The notes under the pieces: generated by a model
What the model saw: only the letters and a program-made list of their open reading frames with translations
Told to the model about the DNA's origin: nothing
Database searches by the model: none
NCBI GenBank assembly: GCA_040755395.1
Contig: JBFMAX010000004.1
Span: 124,001-188,000 of the forward strand
Source of the DNA: Nitrospirota bacterium
GTDB taxonomy: Bacteria > Nitrospirota > Nitrospiria > Nitrospirales > Nitrospiraceae
Length of the DNA: 64,000 bases
Direction: 5' to 3'
Shown: piece after piece, positions 17,512-27,849 of the stretch
Layout: each line of letters starts with the position of its first letter
Position numbering within the stretch: position 1 is the stretch's first letter
Translations under genes and position numbers: made by a program

Positions 17512-20154
17512 CTACTCCGTTTTCTCCTGAAGCCGTCGCTGCAGATCGGCCAGGCGGTTCAAGGCGTCCAACGGGGTCATTGAAAACAGATCCATCTGTC
17601 GGACTTCCTCGATAAGAGGATGCGGCCGGGGCAGGCGTCCTGTCTCCGACGAGGCGTCGGGGTCGGGGCTCGTGCCGACGGCGGTCGCCGTCGGCCGTTC
17701 CAGTTGCGCCAGGACTTCCCGGGCTCGGTCGATCACATCCGAAGGAAGTCCCGCCAGCTTGGCGACGTGGATGCCGTAGCTGCGGTCCGCCCCGCCGGCC
17801 ACGATCTTGCGCAAGAAGAGCACGTCTCCATCCCGTTCCTGTACGTCCACGCGGTAGTTCCTGACCCCCTCTCGCTGATTCGTGAGTTGCGTCATCTCGT
17901 GATAATGCGTGGCGAACAAGGTCCTCGCGCCGAGTCGACGCCGGTCATGGATGTATTCGGCGACGGCCCAGGCGATACTGAGCCCGTCATAGGTGCTGGT
18001 GCCGCGTCCGATCTCGTCCAACAGGATCAGGCTGCGGCGGGTCGCGGAATTGAGAATATTGGCGGTCTCGATCATTTCCACCATGAACGTGCTCTGTCCT
18101 CCGGCCAGATTGTCCGAAGCGCCGACGCGCGTAAAGATGCGATCGACCACGCCGATCTTCGCCTCCGTGGCCGGCACAAAGCTGCCCATTTGCGCCATCA
18201 GCACGATCAACGCCACCTGCCGCAGGTAGGTGCTCTTGCCGGCCATGTTCGGGCCGGTGAGGATCAGGAGCCGATTGGTCTCCAGATCGAGCAGCGTGTC
18301 GTTCGGCACGAACCCGCCGTCGATCTCCAGCCGTTCCACGACCGGATGGCGCCCCTCGACGATGCGAATCGTTTCTCCCTCATCGACGATCGGGCGGACG
18401 TAGCGGTTGAGCGCGGCGGTCTCCGCGAGGGCGGCCAGCACGTCGACCAGCGCGAGCGCGGCGGCGATGGCCTGCAGGCGGGGTGTCTCACGGGCCAACT
18501 GCGCCCGAAGGCGCTCGAAGAGTTCCTGCTCGAGGGCTTTGACCTTGCTCTCCGCGCCGGTAACCCGCTCCTCCAACTCCTTCAGCTCGGGCGTCATGAA
18601 GCGTTCGGCGTTCACCAATGTCTGCTTGCGGATATAGGAATCGGGCACGCGCGAGAGATTGGCCTTCGTGACTTCGATGTAATAGCCGAAGACCTGGTTG
18701 TAGCGGACCTTGAGCGAGTCGATGCCGGTGCGTCGGCGCTCCTGCGCCTCCAATCCGGCGATCCAGGTTTTCCCTTCCTTGCCGGCCTTGCGCAGCTCGT
18801 CGACCTGGGGGTGAACGCCGTCCTTGAAGATGCCGCCGTCGCGCCACATGACCGGCGCATCGGGCTGAATCTCGCGCTCGATCAGGTCGTGCAGATCGCC
18901 GGCGTCGTCCCACGAGCGGACGAGATCGCGGATGAGCGGAGCCGAGAGCCGGGACAGATGCCGACGGAGTTCGGGCAGCGCCGCGACGGACTGCTTCAGA
19001 GCCAACAACTCTCGGGGGCCCGCCGCGCCGAGTGAGATCCTGCTGCTGAGGCGGCTGAGGTCTTGCACGCTTCGTAGGGCGGCCCGGACGGCGACGCGGG
19101 CCTGGAAGGCGTCCTTCAGTTCGGCGACCGCGTCCAGCCGGGCGTCGATCGCGTCGCACGAGAGCAACGGCTTCAGAATCCAGTCCCGCATCAAGCGGCT
19201 GCCCATCGCCGTGACGGTCCGATCCAGAACCGCAAGCAGCGTCGTCTCTCCGCGCCGCTCTCCTCCGGTCATCGGCCGAACCAGCTCGAGGTTCTGAACG
19301 GTCACGCTGTCTAGGTGCATGTCCTGGCCGACCCGGCGCACCTGGAGGCGACGGATGTGTTCCAGACATGCCGACGGTTGGGTCTCGCGCAGGTAGCGCA
19401 ACGCGGCGCCGGCGGCCTGAATCCCCAGTGTCATGGACGCGCACCCGAATCCCTCCAACGAACAGACGCCGAATTGGTGCTGGAGCAGCCGCCGGGCCTC
19501 TTGCAGGTCAAAGCGGGCGGGGGGCTGGGCGCACAGGCGCGGTCCCTTGAGTCGCCCCACCCATGTTGCCACGTCCGACGGAGGCTCTTCGGGATACAGC
19601 AACTCCTTCGGCTCCAAGCGCGAGAGTTCATCGATCAGGATCGCGGCGGCCCGATCGCCGTGGAACTCCATCGCCCAGAATTCCCCGGTCGAGAGATCGA
19701 GCGCGGCGAGGCCGAACGAGGAGGCGGCGGCCTGCGCGGAGCGGCGTGACGGGGTCGCAACCGCCGCGAGAAAATTGGACTCGGTAGGCGGCAGGAGTTC
19801 CGTATCGATCAGCGTGCCCGGCGTATACAGGCGCACCACCTCGCGTCGCACGAGACCTTTGGCAAGCTTGGGGTCTTCCACCTGGTCGCAGAGGGCGACC
19901 GTCCGTCCCGCCTTCAGAAGCTTGGCGATATAGCCGGTCGCGGCATGGTAAGGCACCCCGCAGAGCGGGACCGGATTGGCGCTGGCTCTGTCCCTGGACG
20001 TCAACGCGATCGACAACAGCCGCGAGGCCTCCTCCGCGTCCTCGTAAAACATTTCATAGAAGTCACCGACGCGGAAGAACAGAATCGCATCGCGGTAGCC
20101 GCGTTTGATTTCTCGATATTGCCGCATGAGCGGGGTCAGGTCGGCGTCACTCAT
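17512..20154 (-). CDS. mutS: DNA mismatch repair protein MutS
   Basis: An 880-residue MutS1, which recognises mismatches. The N-terminal mismatch-binding motif is intact (GDFYEMFYEDAEEASRLL, with the Phe-X-Glu reader pair). The core, lever and clamp domains follow, and the ATPase domain has LTGPNMAGKSTYLRQ (Walker A) near residue 620 and LILLDEIGRGTSTYDG (Walker B). A Pro/Ser/Asp-rich spacer separates the ATPase from a short C-terminal helix region. It is the last gene of the minus-strand pdxJ operon and overlaps lapA by eight bases. Confidence 0.97.
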   Translation of the reverse strand: MSDADLTPLMRQYREIKRGYRDAILFFRVGDFYEMFYEDAEEASRLLSIALTSRDRASANPVPLCGVPYHAATGYIAKLLKAGRTVALCDQVEDPKLAKGLVRREVVRLYTPGTLIDTELLPPTESNFLAAVATPSRRSAQAAASSFGLAALDLSTGEFWAMEFHGDRAAAILIDELSRLEPKELLYPEEPPSDVATWVGRLKGPRLCAQPPARFDLQEARRLLQHQFGVCSLEGFGCASMTLGIQAAGAALRYLRETQPSACLEHIRRLQVRRVGQDMHLDSVTVQNLELVRPMTGGERRGETTLLAVLDRTVTAMGSRLMRDWILKPLLSCDAIDARLDAVAELKDAFQARVAVRAALRSVQDLSRLSSRISLGAAGPRELLALKQSVAALPELRRHLSRLSAPLIRDLVRSWDDAGDLHDLIEREIQPDAPVMWRDGGIFKDGVHPQVDELRKAGKEGKTWIAGLEAQERRRTGIDSLKVRYNQVFGYYIEVTKANLSRVPDSYIRKQTLVNAERFMTPELKELEERVTGAESKVKALEQELFERLRAQLARETPRLQAIAAALALVDVLAALAETAALNRYVRPIVDEGETIRIVEGRHPVVERLEIDGGFVPNDTLLDLETNRLLILTGPNMAGKSTYLRQVALIVLMAQMGSFVPATEAKIGVVDRIFTRVGASDNLAGGQSTFMVEMIETANILNSATRRSLILLDEIGRGTSTYDGLSIAWAVAEYIHDRRRLGARTLFATHYHEMTQLTNQREGVRNYRVDVQERDGDVLFLRKIVAGGADRSYGIHVAKLAGLPSDVIDRAREVLAQLERPTATAVGTSPDPDASSETGRLPRPHPLIEEVRQMDLFSMTPLDALNRLADLQRRLQEKTE

Positions 20155-20491
20155 CGGAACGTTCCTCGAGAAATTCGGGGGCCGTTTGTCCGGAGGTTTT
20201 GTGCAGGGCCTTGTCCAGCGACTGGCGGAGCCGTTCCAGATCCACCTCGGCCTCCTGGAGCGCTTTGGTTTTCCGCCTCAGCTCGATCCGTCCTCGCACC
20301 CAGGCGGGGAACAGTAGGATGCCGGCGACCAGCAACCCGGTCGCGAAGGCGCCCAAAATGGGTTTATAAATCGGCGTCGAGGCGGAGCGGAATCCGAAGA
20401 AATAGCGAAGCGTGACCTCCTGTTCCTGGTTCTGGAGAAAAAACGCCAGGGAGAGCAGCAATAGGATGCCGACGAGAACGAGCCTGATCAT
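20147..20491 (-). CDS. lapA: LapA family (DUF1049) membrane protein
   Basis: A 114-residue protein with two hydrophobic segments (about 2-20 and 45-65), a family-typical NQEQEVTLRYFFG strand between them and a charged coiled-coil tail (ELRRKTKALQEAEVDLERL). This matches LapA/YciS, the lipopolysaccharide assembly protein that works with LapB in proteobacteria; no lapB is adjacent, so the role here is inferred from family only. It overlaps the HIT gene by four bases and mutS by eight. Confidence 0.8.
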   Translation of the reverse strand: MIRLVLVGILLLLSLAFFLQNQEQEVTLRYFFGFRSASTPIYKPILGAFATGLLVAGILLFPAWVRGRIELRRKTKALQEAEVDLERLRQSLDKALHKTSGQTAPEFLEERSDE

Positions 20492-21033
20492 GACCGACGC
20501 TTTCCGGTCCGCCTGCGCGGGGCGGACCGGTGCCCGCTCCGCCCCGCCAGAGCGGCCGTGAAGCCGGCTTTGAGCTTGCGATAGGTGGCGTCCAAATGTT
20601 CCGGCATGACCCTGGTCTCCGAGAACAACGGCATGAAGTTCGTATCGCCGTTCCAGCGGGGCACGATATGCAGATGGACATGTCCTTCCACGCCGGCGCC
20701 GCTCACCCGTCCCAGGTTCACCCCGACATTGAACCCGTCGGGTTTGATCTGGGCCCGCAAGACACGGAGGCTGAGGTTGGTGAGCCGCATCAGGTCCAGC
20801 GCGCTCTCGTCCGACAGCCGTTCGGTGCTGTCGACATGGGCGTAAGGGGCCACCAGCAGATGCCCGCTGTTATAAGGAAATAGGTTCATCATGACGAATC
20901 CGTACCGGCCCCGGTGAAGCAGCAAATTCGCCCGGTCTTGCGAAGCCCTCGCCTTGGCGCAGAAGATGCACCGGGTGGGCTTCGGCGATTGCCGGATGTA
21001 CGCCATTCGCCAAGGCGCCCACAGCACCTTCAT
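20488..21033 (-). CDS. HIT family nucleotide hydrolase/phosphorylase
   Basis: A 181-residue HIT protein. The catalytic histidine triad is HVHLHIVPRW (H118, H120, H122), and the N-terminus (MKVLWAPWRMAYI, then CIFC) is typical of the Ap4A-phosphorylase-like bacterial branch. CIFC may bind zinc. It probably cleaves dinucleoside polyphosphates or adenylated compounds. The C-terminal 20 residues are basic and are encoded by a 10-base GC-rich inverted repeat (20504-20530). It overlaps both neighbours by four bases. Confidence 0.9.
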   Translation of the reverse strand: MKVLWAPWRMAYIRQSPKPTRCIFCAKARASQDRANLLLHRGRYGFVMMNLFPYNSGHLLVAPYAHVDSTERLSDESALDLMRLTNLSLRVLRAQIKPDGFNVGVNLGRVSGAGVEGHVHLHIVPRWNGDTNFMPLFSETRVMPEHLDATYRKLKAGFTAALAGRSGHRSAPRRRTGKRRS

Positions 21034-21641
21034 CCGGTTCGACTCCTCGACCGGACGCGGAGCTTTTCCGCAGCGGGACGGATTCTCCTCAACAGCTCCC
21101 CCGAGATCGGGCCGGTCGCGCTCAGGTGCAGCGCTCTGGTCGCCCGTCCTCTGTGGGTTAGGCGGATCTCCAGCCTATCGTCCGGCAATTCCGAGCCGGC
21201 GCGCTCCGCCCATTCGACCACCGCGACCGTTTCGCCGTCCAGATAGTCCGAGAGCCCGGTCTGCGCGACGTCATCCTGAGACTCGATGCGGTACAGGTCC
21301 GCATGGGCGAGAAGCAGCCGGCCGTGATATTCGTGAATCAGCACGAAGGTCGGGCTGCTGACCAGGCGGGCTGCTGCGCGAATTCCCGCCGCGATCCCGC
21401 GGACCAGCGTCGTCTTCCCGGTTCCGAGGTCCCCGTACAGGCCGATCACCTCGCCCCCGCGCAGGGCCCGGCCGATCACCCGACCGAAGCGATCCGTGTC
21501 CGTAACGGAAGCGGACAAAAACCGGAGGCCGTCTCCGAACGAGGTTGCCTGCGCCGCGCTCGTCACGCGTCGTGGGGACAGGACCGAATGCTTAGCGTTG
21601 TGAAACTTGGACGAGGGCATGGGGAATCTGATCGATGACAT
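21030..21641 (-). CDS. tsaE: tRNA threonylcarbamoyladenosine biosynthesis ATPase TsaE
   Basis: TsaE is the ATPase of the t6A37 tRNA-modification complex. The P-loop GDLGTGKTTLVRG is near residue 70, followed by VSSPTFVLIHEYHG and LAHADLYRIES, all family signatures, and VVEWAERAGS. The first 40 residues are not family-like: from ATG 21641 the gene overlaps nnr by 50 bases, so an internal start (ATG 21620 or GTG 21566) is possible. No other t6A gene is in the window. Confidence 0.9.
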   Translation of the reverse strand: MSSIRFPMPSSKFHNAKHSVLSPRRVTSAAQATSFGDGLRFLSASVTDTDRFGRVIGRALRGGEVIGLYGDLGTGKTTLVRGIAAGIRAAARLVSSPTFVLIHEYHGRLLLAHADLYRIESQDDVAQTGLSDYLDGETVAVVEWAERAGSELPDDRLEIRLTHRGRATRALHLSATGPISGELLRRIRPAAEKLRVRSRSRTG

Positions 21642-23145
21642 CTCCGGCGATCATGCCGGCGACACCCAGTCGGGCGGCCGCGATGTCTCCCGCCAGACCG
21701 TGGAGAAAGGTGGCGGCGCAAGCGGCGTCCCACTGCTTGAGGCCCTGGGCCAGCAAGCCGACGATCATGCCGGTGAGCACATCGCCGGTCCCGGCCGTGG
21801 CCATGCCCGGGTTGCCGGTCGGGCAGATGGCGACCGCGCCGTCCGGTCTGGCCACGACGGTCCTGGCTCCTTTCAGCACCAGGACCACGCCCCGCTGGGC
21901 GGCGAATCGACTGGCGATGCCGATACGATCCGCGTTCACTGATTGCGGCGTCGCCTCCGCTTCCAGCCTGGCCATTTCGCCGGGGTGCGGCGTGAGAATC
22001 GGCGGCGTCTTGCATTCCCTCAATAAAGAGGCCTTCCCGGCCAGGGCGTTCAGGGCGTCGGCGTCCAGCACGGCGGGTTTGTCCATCTGCCTGATCAGGG
22101 TCTGGACCAGTTCGACCGTTTCCGGATGAATTGTCAGCCCGGGTCCGACGGCGACCGCAGTCCTGGCGCTGATGAACGTCAATAGCCGGTCGAGGCCGGA
22201 TCGCGCCAGCGTCCGTGCCTTGGTCTCCGGCATGGGCACGGTCATGGCTTCCAGCAACTTGGCTTCCAGCGTGTCGTTCACGCTCGACGGCGTCGCCACC
22301 GTCACCAGGCCGGCCCCCACCCGCAAGGCGGCCTTGGCGGCCATCGCCGCGGCTCCGGTTTTGCCGACCGATCCGGCGATGATCGCGGCATGGCCGAATG
22401 TGCCCTTGTGCGAGGACGGCGGACGGCGGGGAAGGACGCCACGAATCAAGGCTTCGGTCAGAAGCGAGAGGCGGCTCTCGACCTCTTCGGTGTACGAAGA
22501 CGGAATGCCGATGTCGACGATCCGCACCTGTCCCGCATGGTCGATGCCGGGTCCCACGTACAGGCCCAGTTTCGGCAGCCCGAATGTGACGGTGAGAGTC
22601 GCGCGGACGGCGGCGCCGAGCACGGAGCCTGTGTCGGCGTGGATTCCCGAGGGCAAATCCACCGCCACCGTCGGCCGTTGGGCCTCGTTAATCGTCTCGA
22701 TGGCTTCCCGATAGCTCCCAGTGACCGGCGCGGAAAGGCCGGTCCCGAGCAACGCGTCGACGACCACCTCGCTTTCAGCGAGCGGGGATTTGAGTTGCTC
22801 GATGGACCCCAGCGTGCGCACGGCGGACTTCCCGGCCGTCTGGACAAGGCGGCGATACATGGTCCGTGCGTCGCGGGAGAGGTCCTTCTCCCCCGTCAGC
22901 AGAAACACTCGAACCCGCGCCCGCTTCTTCGTCAGCAGGCGCGCGACGACCAACCCATCCCCCCCGTTGTTGCCTTTCCCGCAGACGATTGTGACGGTCT
23001 TCCCGCTCAAGCGGCCGAACACGTCTTCCATGTTGCTGACCACGCCGGCACCGGCTCGTTCCATCAACGTCAGGCTGGGCACGCCGGCCTCCAGGATGGT
23101 TCGGCGATCCAAGGCTTGCATCTGTTCGGCGGTGACGATCTTCAT
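21592..23145 (-). CDS. nnr: bifunctional NAD(P)H-hydrate epimerase / ADP-dependent NAD(P)H-hydrate dehydratase
   Basis: This two-domain enzyme repairs hydrated NAD(P)H. The N-terminal YjeF domain carries GKGNNGGDGLVVARLL and the LLGTGLSAPV segment, while the C-terminal ribokinase-like dehydratase domain carries LTPHPGEMARL and the catalytic NPGMATAGTGDVLTG motif. ATG 23145 (MKIVTAEQM) is chosen because the family begins there; upstream in-frame codons run through a repeat-like stretch. This gives 517 residues, the normal length. Confidence 0.94.
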   Translation of the reverse strand: MKIVTAEQMQALDRRTILEAGVPSLTLMERAGAGVVSNMEDVFGRLSGKTVTIVCGKGNNGGDGLVVARLLTKKRARVRVFLLTGEKDLSRDARTMYRRLVQTAGKSAVRTLGSIEQLKSPLAESEVVVDALLGTGLSAPVTGSYREAIETINEAQRPTVAVDLPSGIHADTGSVLGAAVRATLTVTFGLPKLGLYVGPGIDHAGQVRIVDIGIPSSYTEEVESRLSLLTEALIRGVLPRRPPSSHKGTFGHAAIIAGSVGKTGAAAMAAKAALRVGAGLVTVATPSSVNDTLEAKLLEAMTVPMPETKARTLARSGLDRLLTFISARTAVAVGPGLTIHPETVELVQTLIRQMDKPAVLDADALNALAGKASLLRECKTPPILTPHPGEMARLEAEATPQSVNADRIGIASRFAAQRGVVLVLKGARTVVARPDGAVAICPTGNPGMATAGTGDVLTGMIVGLLAQGLKQWDAACAATFLHGLAGDIAAARLGVAGMIAGDVIDQIPHALVQVSQR

Positions 23146-23149
23146 CGGG

Positions 23150-23206
23150 GGCAGGGGGTGAGGCAATCGGCTTGAAACCCGATCCCTCCTCACTCGCCAC
23201 GGCACT
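23150..23206. repeat. possible weak heptad-phased inverted repeat
   Basis: On the plus strand GGTGAGG and CAATCGG are followed by CTTGAAA and then by CCCGATC and CCTCCTC, which are roughly their complements in 7-base steps. It fills the nnr-pdxJ junction. Pairing is imperfect, so this is a tentative member of the repeat group. Confidence 0.35.
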
Positions 23207-23215
23207 TTCGCCGGA

Positions 23216-23929
23216 TTACGAGAGGAGCTGTTTCATCTCGCGCACGGCCCGTTCGAGTCCGACCAGGACGGCTCTGGCAATGATGCTGTGGCCGATGTTG
23301 TACTCGACGATCTCCTGGATATGGGTCAGCCGTTTCACGTTCCGGTAGTTCAGTCCGTGGCCGGCGTTGACTCCCATCCCGAGTTTGTAGGCCAACTTGG
23401 CGGCTTGCGACAGGGCCTCGACCTCGAGCTGCTCCTCTTTCGCGCGCTTCGCGTTGGCGTAGCGACCGGTATGCAATTCCACGTAATCGGCCGCTACCTT
23501 ATGCGCGGCCTTGACCTGAGCGAGGTCCGGCTCGATGAAGAGGCTGACCGGAATGCCGCCGTCGTGGAGCAGTTCGATGATTTTCTGGATTTTGTCCCGC
23601 TGGCCGGCCACATCCAGGCCTCCTTCGGTCGTCAGCTCCTGCCGCCGTTCCGGCACCAGGGTCACCAAGTGCGGCTTGACGCTGAGCGCCGTTTTCGCCA
23701 TGGATTCATCGGCCGCGATTTCCAGGTCGAGCTTGGTCTGGACGACCTCCCGGAGCTGAGTCAAGTCACGGTCTTGAATGTGTCGGCGGTCTTCACGAAG
23801 GTGAACGACCAGCCCGTCGGCGCCGGCCAGTTCCACCAGCACGGCCGCGGCGATGGGGTCCGGCTCGACGCCGCCCCGCGCCTGTCGCAGGGTTGCCACA
23901 TGATCGATGTTGACGCCGAGTCTCGCCAC
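23216..23929 (-). CDS. pdxJ: pyridoxine 5'-phosphate synthase
   Basis: PdxJ condenses 1-deoxyxylulose 5-phosphate with aminoacetone 3-phosphate to give pyridoxine 5'-phosphate. The 237-residue TIM barrel begins [20 protein letters not shown], the family signature, followed by [37 protein letters not shown], and [13 protein letters not shown] with the catalytic His region. It heads the minus-strand operon ending in mutS. Confidence 0.96.
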   Translation of the reverse strand: MARLGVNIDHVATLRQARGGVEPDPIAAAVLVELAGADGLVVHLREDRRHIQDRDLTQLREVVQTKLDLEIAADESMAKTALSVKPHLVTLVPERRQELTTEGGLDVAGQRDKIQKIIELLHDGGIPVSLFIEPDLAQVKAAHKVAADYVELHTGRYANAKRAKEEQLEVEALSQAAKLAYKLGMGVNAGHGLNYRNVKRLTHIQEIVEYNIGHSIIARAVLVGLERAVREMKQLLS

Positions 23930-24118
23930 GTCGTCCCTCCACCGCGATGAACGGAACGTCCGATGCGCCGAGTTCAGAAATCTCTGTGAGTTTGTGCAAA
24001 GTTAGCGCATTATTACAGAAACCTCAGGGGCGAGCAAGGACCGGCGGCCGGGTCTGGCGGAACGAGGCCAGGAGTCCCATCGCTCGTCCCGGCGACAGCT
24101 TGCAAGTATCGGCGAAAA

Positions 24119-24148
24119 TTGACTGAAATCGTTCCGGTCGATTAGAAT
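24119..24148 (+). promoter_or_regulatory. sigma-70-type promoter for the alaC-hom operon
   Basis: TTGACT at 24119-24124 and TAGAAT at 24143-24148 with an 18-base spacer, about 75 bases upstream of the alaC start. Confidence 0.65.
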
Positions 24149-24223
24149 AGGCCACCTTTTAGACCCAAGAGAAGCCCAGTCCTGTCAACCCGTCCCCGAC
24201 CCGCGTCTGGTGAAGGAGCTTTC

Positions 24224-25414
24224 GTGCTGGAGGGATTCTACCGGATCAAACGGCTTCCTCCTTACGTGTTCGCGCAGGTTCAGGCCCTGAAGCTGGAAGC
24301 CCGCCGCAGGGGCGAAGACATCATCGACTTCGGCATGGGAAATCCGGACCAGCCGACGCCAGGCCACATCGTCGATAAACTGGTCGAGGCGGCCAAGAAG
24401 GCGAAGAACCACCGGTATTCCGCATCGCGCGGCATTACCAAACTGCGCCATGCGATCACCAACTGGTATCGGCGCAACTATGACGTCGAGCTGGATCCTG
24501 AAACCGAGGCGATCGTCACCATCGGCTCGAAGGAAGGGCTTGCCCACCTCGCGCTGGCGATGATCGGACCGGGCGACGTGGTCCTTACGCCCACGCCGAC
24601 TTACCCGATTCATATGTACAGCTTCATCATCGCGGGCGGCGAAGTGCGGGGTATCGAACTGCGGCAAGACAGCGATTTCTTTGAGGACCTGCTTCGGGTC
24701 TATCGGCAGACGTTCCCTCGTCCCCGCATCCTCGTGATCAATTTTCCGCACAATCCCACGACGGCGGTGGTCGACCTGGAATTTTTCAAGAAAGTGGTGG
24801 CCTTTGCCAAAGAGCACGGCGTCATCGTGATCCACGATCTAGCCTACGCCGATATCGTCTTCGACGGCTATAGGGCGCCCAGCCTGCTGCAGGTGCCGGA
24901 AGCCAAGGATATCGGCGTGGAGTTCTATACGCTGTCCAAGAGCTACAACATGCCGGGATGGCGGGTCGGTTTCTGCGTCGGCAATCGCGAGGTGGTGGGG
25001 GCGCTGGCCAAGATCAAGAGCTATCTGGATTACGGCATTTTCCAGCCGATTCAGATCGCCGGCATCATCGCATTGAACGGCCCGCAGGATTGCGTGAGGG
25101 AGACGGTGCAGTTGTATCAGAAGCGGCGGAACGTCCTCGTGGGCGGGCTGAACCGGATCGGATGGCCAGTTGATAAGCCGCGCGCCACGATGTTCGTCTG
25201 GGCCCGTATCCCGCAGCCCTACCGGGGTATGGGGTCGCTGGAATTTTCCAAGCTCCTCCTGAAAGACGCGAAGGTCGCCGTGTCTCCCGGCATCGGCTTC
25301 GGCGAGGGCGGAGACGACTACGTGCGGTTCGCCCTCGTCGAGAACGAGCACCGGACCAGACAGGCGATCAGGGGGATCCGGAAAGTGTTGAAGCTGGACG
25401 GAAGCGAACGATGA
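24224..25414 (+). CDS. alaC: alanine-type aminotransferase, AlaC-like (class I/II PLP)
   Basis: A 396-residue fold-type I aminotransferase very similar in layout to E. coli AlaC (glutamate-pyruvate transaminase). It opens with [13 protein letters not shown] and [11 protein letters not shown]; the PLP lysine is in [16 protein letters not shown] near residue 240; [12 protein letters not shown] and [13 protein letters not shown] are further matches. LL-diaminopimelate aminotransferases belong to the same broad group, so a lysine-pathway role is possible given the downstream hom and lysC. Start is GTG 24224 with AAGGAG upstream. The hom start overlaps its stop by four bases. Confidence 0.82.
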   Translation: MLEGFYRIKRLPPYVFAQVQALKLEARRRGEDIIDFGMGNPDQPTPGHIVDKLVEAAKKAKNHRYSASRGITKLRHAITNWYRRNYDVELDPETEAIVTIGSKEGLAHLALAMIGPGDVVLTPTPTYPIHMYSFIIAGGEVRGIELRQDSDFFEDLLRVYRQTFPRPRILVINFPHNPTTAVVDLEFFKKVVAFAKEHGVIVIHDLAYADIVFDGYRAPSLLQVPEAKDIGVEFYTLSKSYNMPGWRVGFCVGNREVVGALAKIKSYLDYGIFQPIQIAGIIALNGPQDCVRETVQLYQKRRNVLVGGLNRIGWPVDKPRATMFVWARIPQPYRGMGSLEFSKLLLKDAKVAVSPGIGFGEGGDDYVRFALVENEHRTRQAIRGIRKVLKLDGSER

Positions 25415-26724
25415 CATCGCGCATCGGAGTAGGCTTGATCGGCTTCGGCACGGTCGGAACGGGGGTTGCCCGGATCCTCATGAGCCATGCCGCCCTTATT
25501 CGGCGGCGGGTCGGCGTGCCCATCGACTTGGTGCGCGTCGCGGACCTCGACATCGCGCGGGACCGCGGCATCGCGTTGCCGGACGGCATGTTGACGACCG
25601 ATGCGAAACAGGTTATCGACGATCCTGCGGTCGATATTGTCATCGAGTTGATCGGAGGCTATGACGCGGCCAAACGGGTGATCCTCGATGCGATGGCGAA
25701 AGGCAAGTCGGTGGTCACGGCGAACAAGGCGTTGCTGGCCGTCCATGGCGAAGAGATTTTCGAGGCCGCGGCCAGGCATCAGGTCGATCTGGGTTTCGAA
25801 GCCAGCGTCGGCGGAGGGATCCCGGTGATCCGCGCGTTGGTCGAAGGACTGGCCGCCGACACGATTCTCTCGGTCTACGGCATCATCAACGGGACGTCCA
25901 ACTATATCCTGAGCCGCATGACCAAGGAGGGGCATGGATTTGCCGAGGTGCTGGAAGAAGCCAAGCGGGCCGGCTATGCCGAGGCGGACCCGACGTTCGA
26001 TGTGGCCGGGATCGACTCGGCACACAAGCTGGCGATCATGGTCAGCCTGGCCTATGGGACGCCGGTCAACTTCAAGGACATCTATACGGAAGGGATCACC
26101 AAGCTGACGCCGCTGGATATCACCTATGCGAAGGAGTTCGGATTCGCAATCAAGCTGCTCGCCATCGCGAAATTTCTGGACGGGGAAATCGAGGCCCGCG
26201 TCCATCCGACGATGATTCCGTCGACCTCGCCGATCGCGCAGGTCGAGGGAGTCTATAACGCGATCCAATTGGTCGGGGATGCGGTCAACGACGTCGTCCT
26301 CTACGGCCAGGGCGCCGGATCGCTGCCGACCGGCAGCGCCGTCGCGAGCGACGTCATCGCGATCGCCCGCAATCTGCTGTCGGGCGCCACCGGACGGGTG
26401 CCACCGGCTTCGTTCCGGCAGGATCAGCGGCGGCCGCTTCGCGTCCGCCCGATCGAAGAGATCCGCTCGTTGTACTACATGCGATTTATGGTGCTCGATA
26501 AGCCCGGGGTCTTATCGCAGATTTCGGGCGTCCTGGGGCGGTATGGCATCAGCATTTCGTCCGTGCTGCAACAGGGCCGCAAAGAAGGGCAAACGGTGCC
26601 GGTCGTGATCATGACGCATACGGCGACCGAGCGAGACGTGCAGGCTGCCCTCCGTGAGATCGACCGGATGGCGTTCATCTCTCAACCCACCACCTTGATC
26701 CGCGTTGAGGGGCATGACGAATGA
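25411..26724 (+). CDS. hom: homoserine dehydrogenase
   Basis: Reduces aspartate semialdehyde to homoserine. The 437-residue protein has the NAD(P)-binding loop [16 protein letters not shown] at the N-terminus, [13 protein letters not shown], the family signature [21 protein letters not shown] with catalytic Asp/Lys, and a C-terminal ACT domain (from about 350, [17 protein letters not shown]) that usually mediates threonine feedback. It overlaps alaC (ATGA) and leads into thrC. Confidence 0.96.
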   Translation: MTSRIGVGLIGFGTVGTGVARILMSHAALIRRRVGVPIDLVRVADLDIARDRGIALPDGMLTTDAKQVIDDPAVDIVIELIGGYDAAKRVILDAMAKGKSVVTANKALLAVHGEEIFEAAARHQVDLGFEASVGGGIPVIRALVEGLAADTILSVYGIINGTSNYILSRMTKEGHGFAEVLEEAKRAGYAEADPTFDVAGIDSAHKLAIMVSLAYGTPVNFKDIYTEGITKLTPLDITYAKEFGFAIKLLAIAKFLDGEIEARVHPTMIPSTSPIAQVEGVYNAIQLVGDAVNDVVLYGQGAGSLPTGSAVASDVIAIARNLLSGATGRVPPASFRQDQRRPLRVRPIEEIRSLYYMRFMVLDKPGVLSQISGVLGRYGISISSVLQQGRKEGQTVPVVIMTHTATERDVQAALREIDRMAFISQPTTLIRVEGHDE

Positions 26725-26774
26725 GGCAGGTCCCCCACCGGATTCGACGCGGTCACTGACCGATTTTCTTTCCT

Positions 26775-27833
26775 ATGACACGCTGGCGCGGCGTCATCAA
26801 CGAGTATCGCAAGTTTCTCCCGGTGTCCGATCAGACGCCGGTGGTGACCTTAGGCGAGGGCAACACGCCCCTTATTCATGCCGCGCGCCTAGGGAAGAAA
26901 ATCGCGCCAGGCGTCGAACTCTATCTGAAGTTCGAAGGAGCCAATCCGACCGGGTCGTTCAAGGACCGCGGGATGACGATGGCGATTTCCAAGGCTCTGG
27001 AGTCCGGAGCCCGGGCGGTGATCTGTGCCTCCACGGGCAACACGTCGGCCTCGGCCGCCGCCTATGGGGCTTGCGCCGGCCTGGCGGTCTACGTCTTGAT
27101 TCCGGCTGGCAAGATCGCGCTCGGCAAGCTCTCTCAGGCCATGATGCACCGGGCGACGGTGATTCAGATTGAAGGAAATTTCGACCAGGCGTTGGCCATC
27201 GTCAAGGAACTGGCCGCCACCTACAAGATCGAGCTGGTGAACTCGATCAATCCCTTTCGGATCGAAGGCCAAAAGACCGCCGCGATGGAAGTCTGCGATC
27301 AACTCGGCGATGCGCCGAGCGTCCATGTCTTGCCGGTGGGCAACGCGGGCAACATCACCGCCTACTGGCGCGGCTACAAGGAGTACCGCGCGGCCAACCA
27401 GTGCACCCGTGTCCCGCGCATGATCGGGTTTCAGGCGGCGGGGGCCGCACCTATCGTGCTCGGCCGGGTGGTGGAGGAGCCGCAGACGATCGCGACCGCG
27501 ATCCGGATAGGCAATCCGGCCAGCTGGGCCTCCGCGCTCGAGGCGGTGCGGGAATCCTCCGGCCTGATCGACATGGTCACCGATGAGGAGATCCTGCGGG
27601 CCTATTCGCTGGTCGCGGCGGAAGCCGGCGTCTTTTGCGAACCGGCTTCAGCCGCCTCGGTGGCCGGGGTCATCAAGTTGAGCCGGGCTGGTTCGCTGCG
27701 TGAAAGCGAAACGGTGGTGTGTACGTTGACCGGCCACGGGTTGAAGGACGCCGATACGGCGATCGGCGTGTCGAGACAGCCGCTGACTGTGAAAGCCAGC
27801 CGCGACGATGTGGCCCGTCTGTTGAAGGTTTAA
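26775..27833 (+). CDS. thrC: threonine synthase
   Basis: Converts O-phosphohomoserine to threonine. A 352-residue fold-type II PLP enzyme of the short bacterial class: [10 protein letters not shown], the PLP lysine in [11 protein letters not shown] near residue 59, [15 protein letters not shown], and the phosphate-binding loop [11 protein letters not shown] near residue 187. It lies 50 bases after hom and 16 before the iPGM-family gene, in an aspartate-family operon. Confidence 0.96.
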   Translation: MTRWRGVINEYRKFLPVSDQTPVVTLGEGNTPLIHAARLGKKIAPGVELYLKFEGANPTGSFKDRGMTMAISKALESGARAVICASTGNTSASAAAYGACAGLAVYVLIPAGKIALGKLSQAMMHRATVIQIEGNFDQALAIVKELAATYKIELVNSINPFRIEGQKTAAMEVCDQLGDAPSVHVLPVGNAGNITAYWRGYKEYRAANQCTRVPRMIGFQAAGAAPIVLGRVVEEPQTIATAIRIGNPASWASALEAVRESSGLIDMVTDEEILRAYSLVAAEAGVFCEPASAASVAGVIKLSRAGSLRESETVVCTLTGHGLKDADTAIGVSRQPLTVKASRDDVARLLKV

Positions 27834-27849
27834 CCCGGACCGTGACCCG

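Noticed and set aside
17620-17710. GC-rich partly palindromic stretch near the 3' end of mutS as another repeat element
   Set aside because: It has no 7-base phasing and lies in the naturally variable spacer of MutS; ordinary composition explains it.
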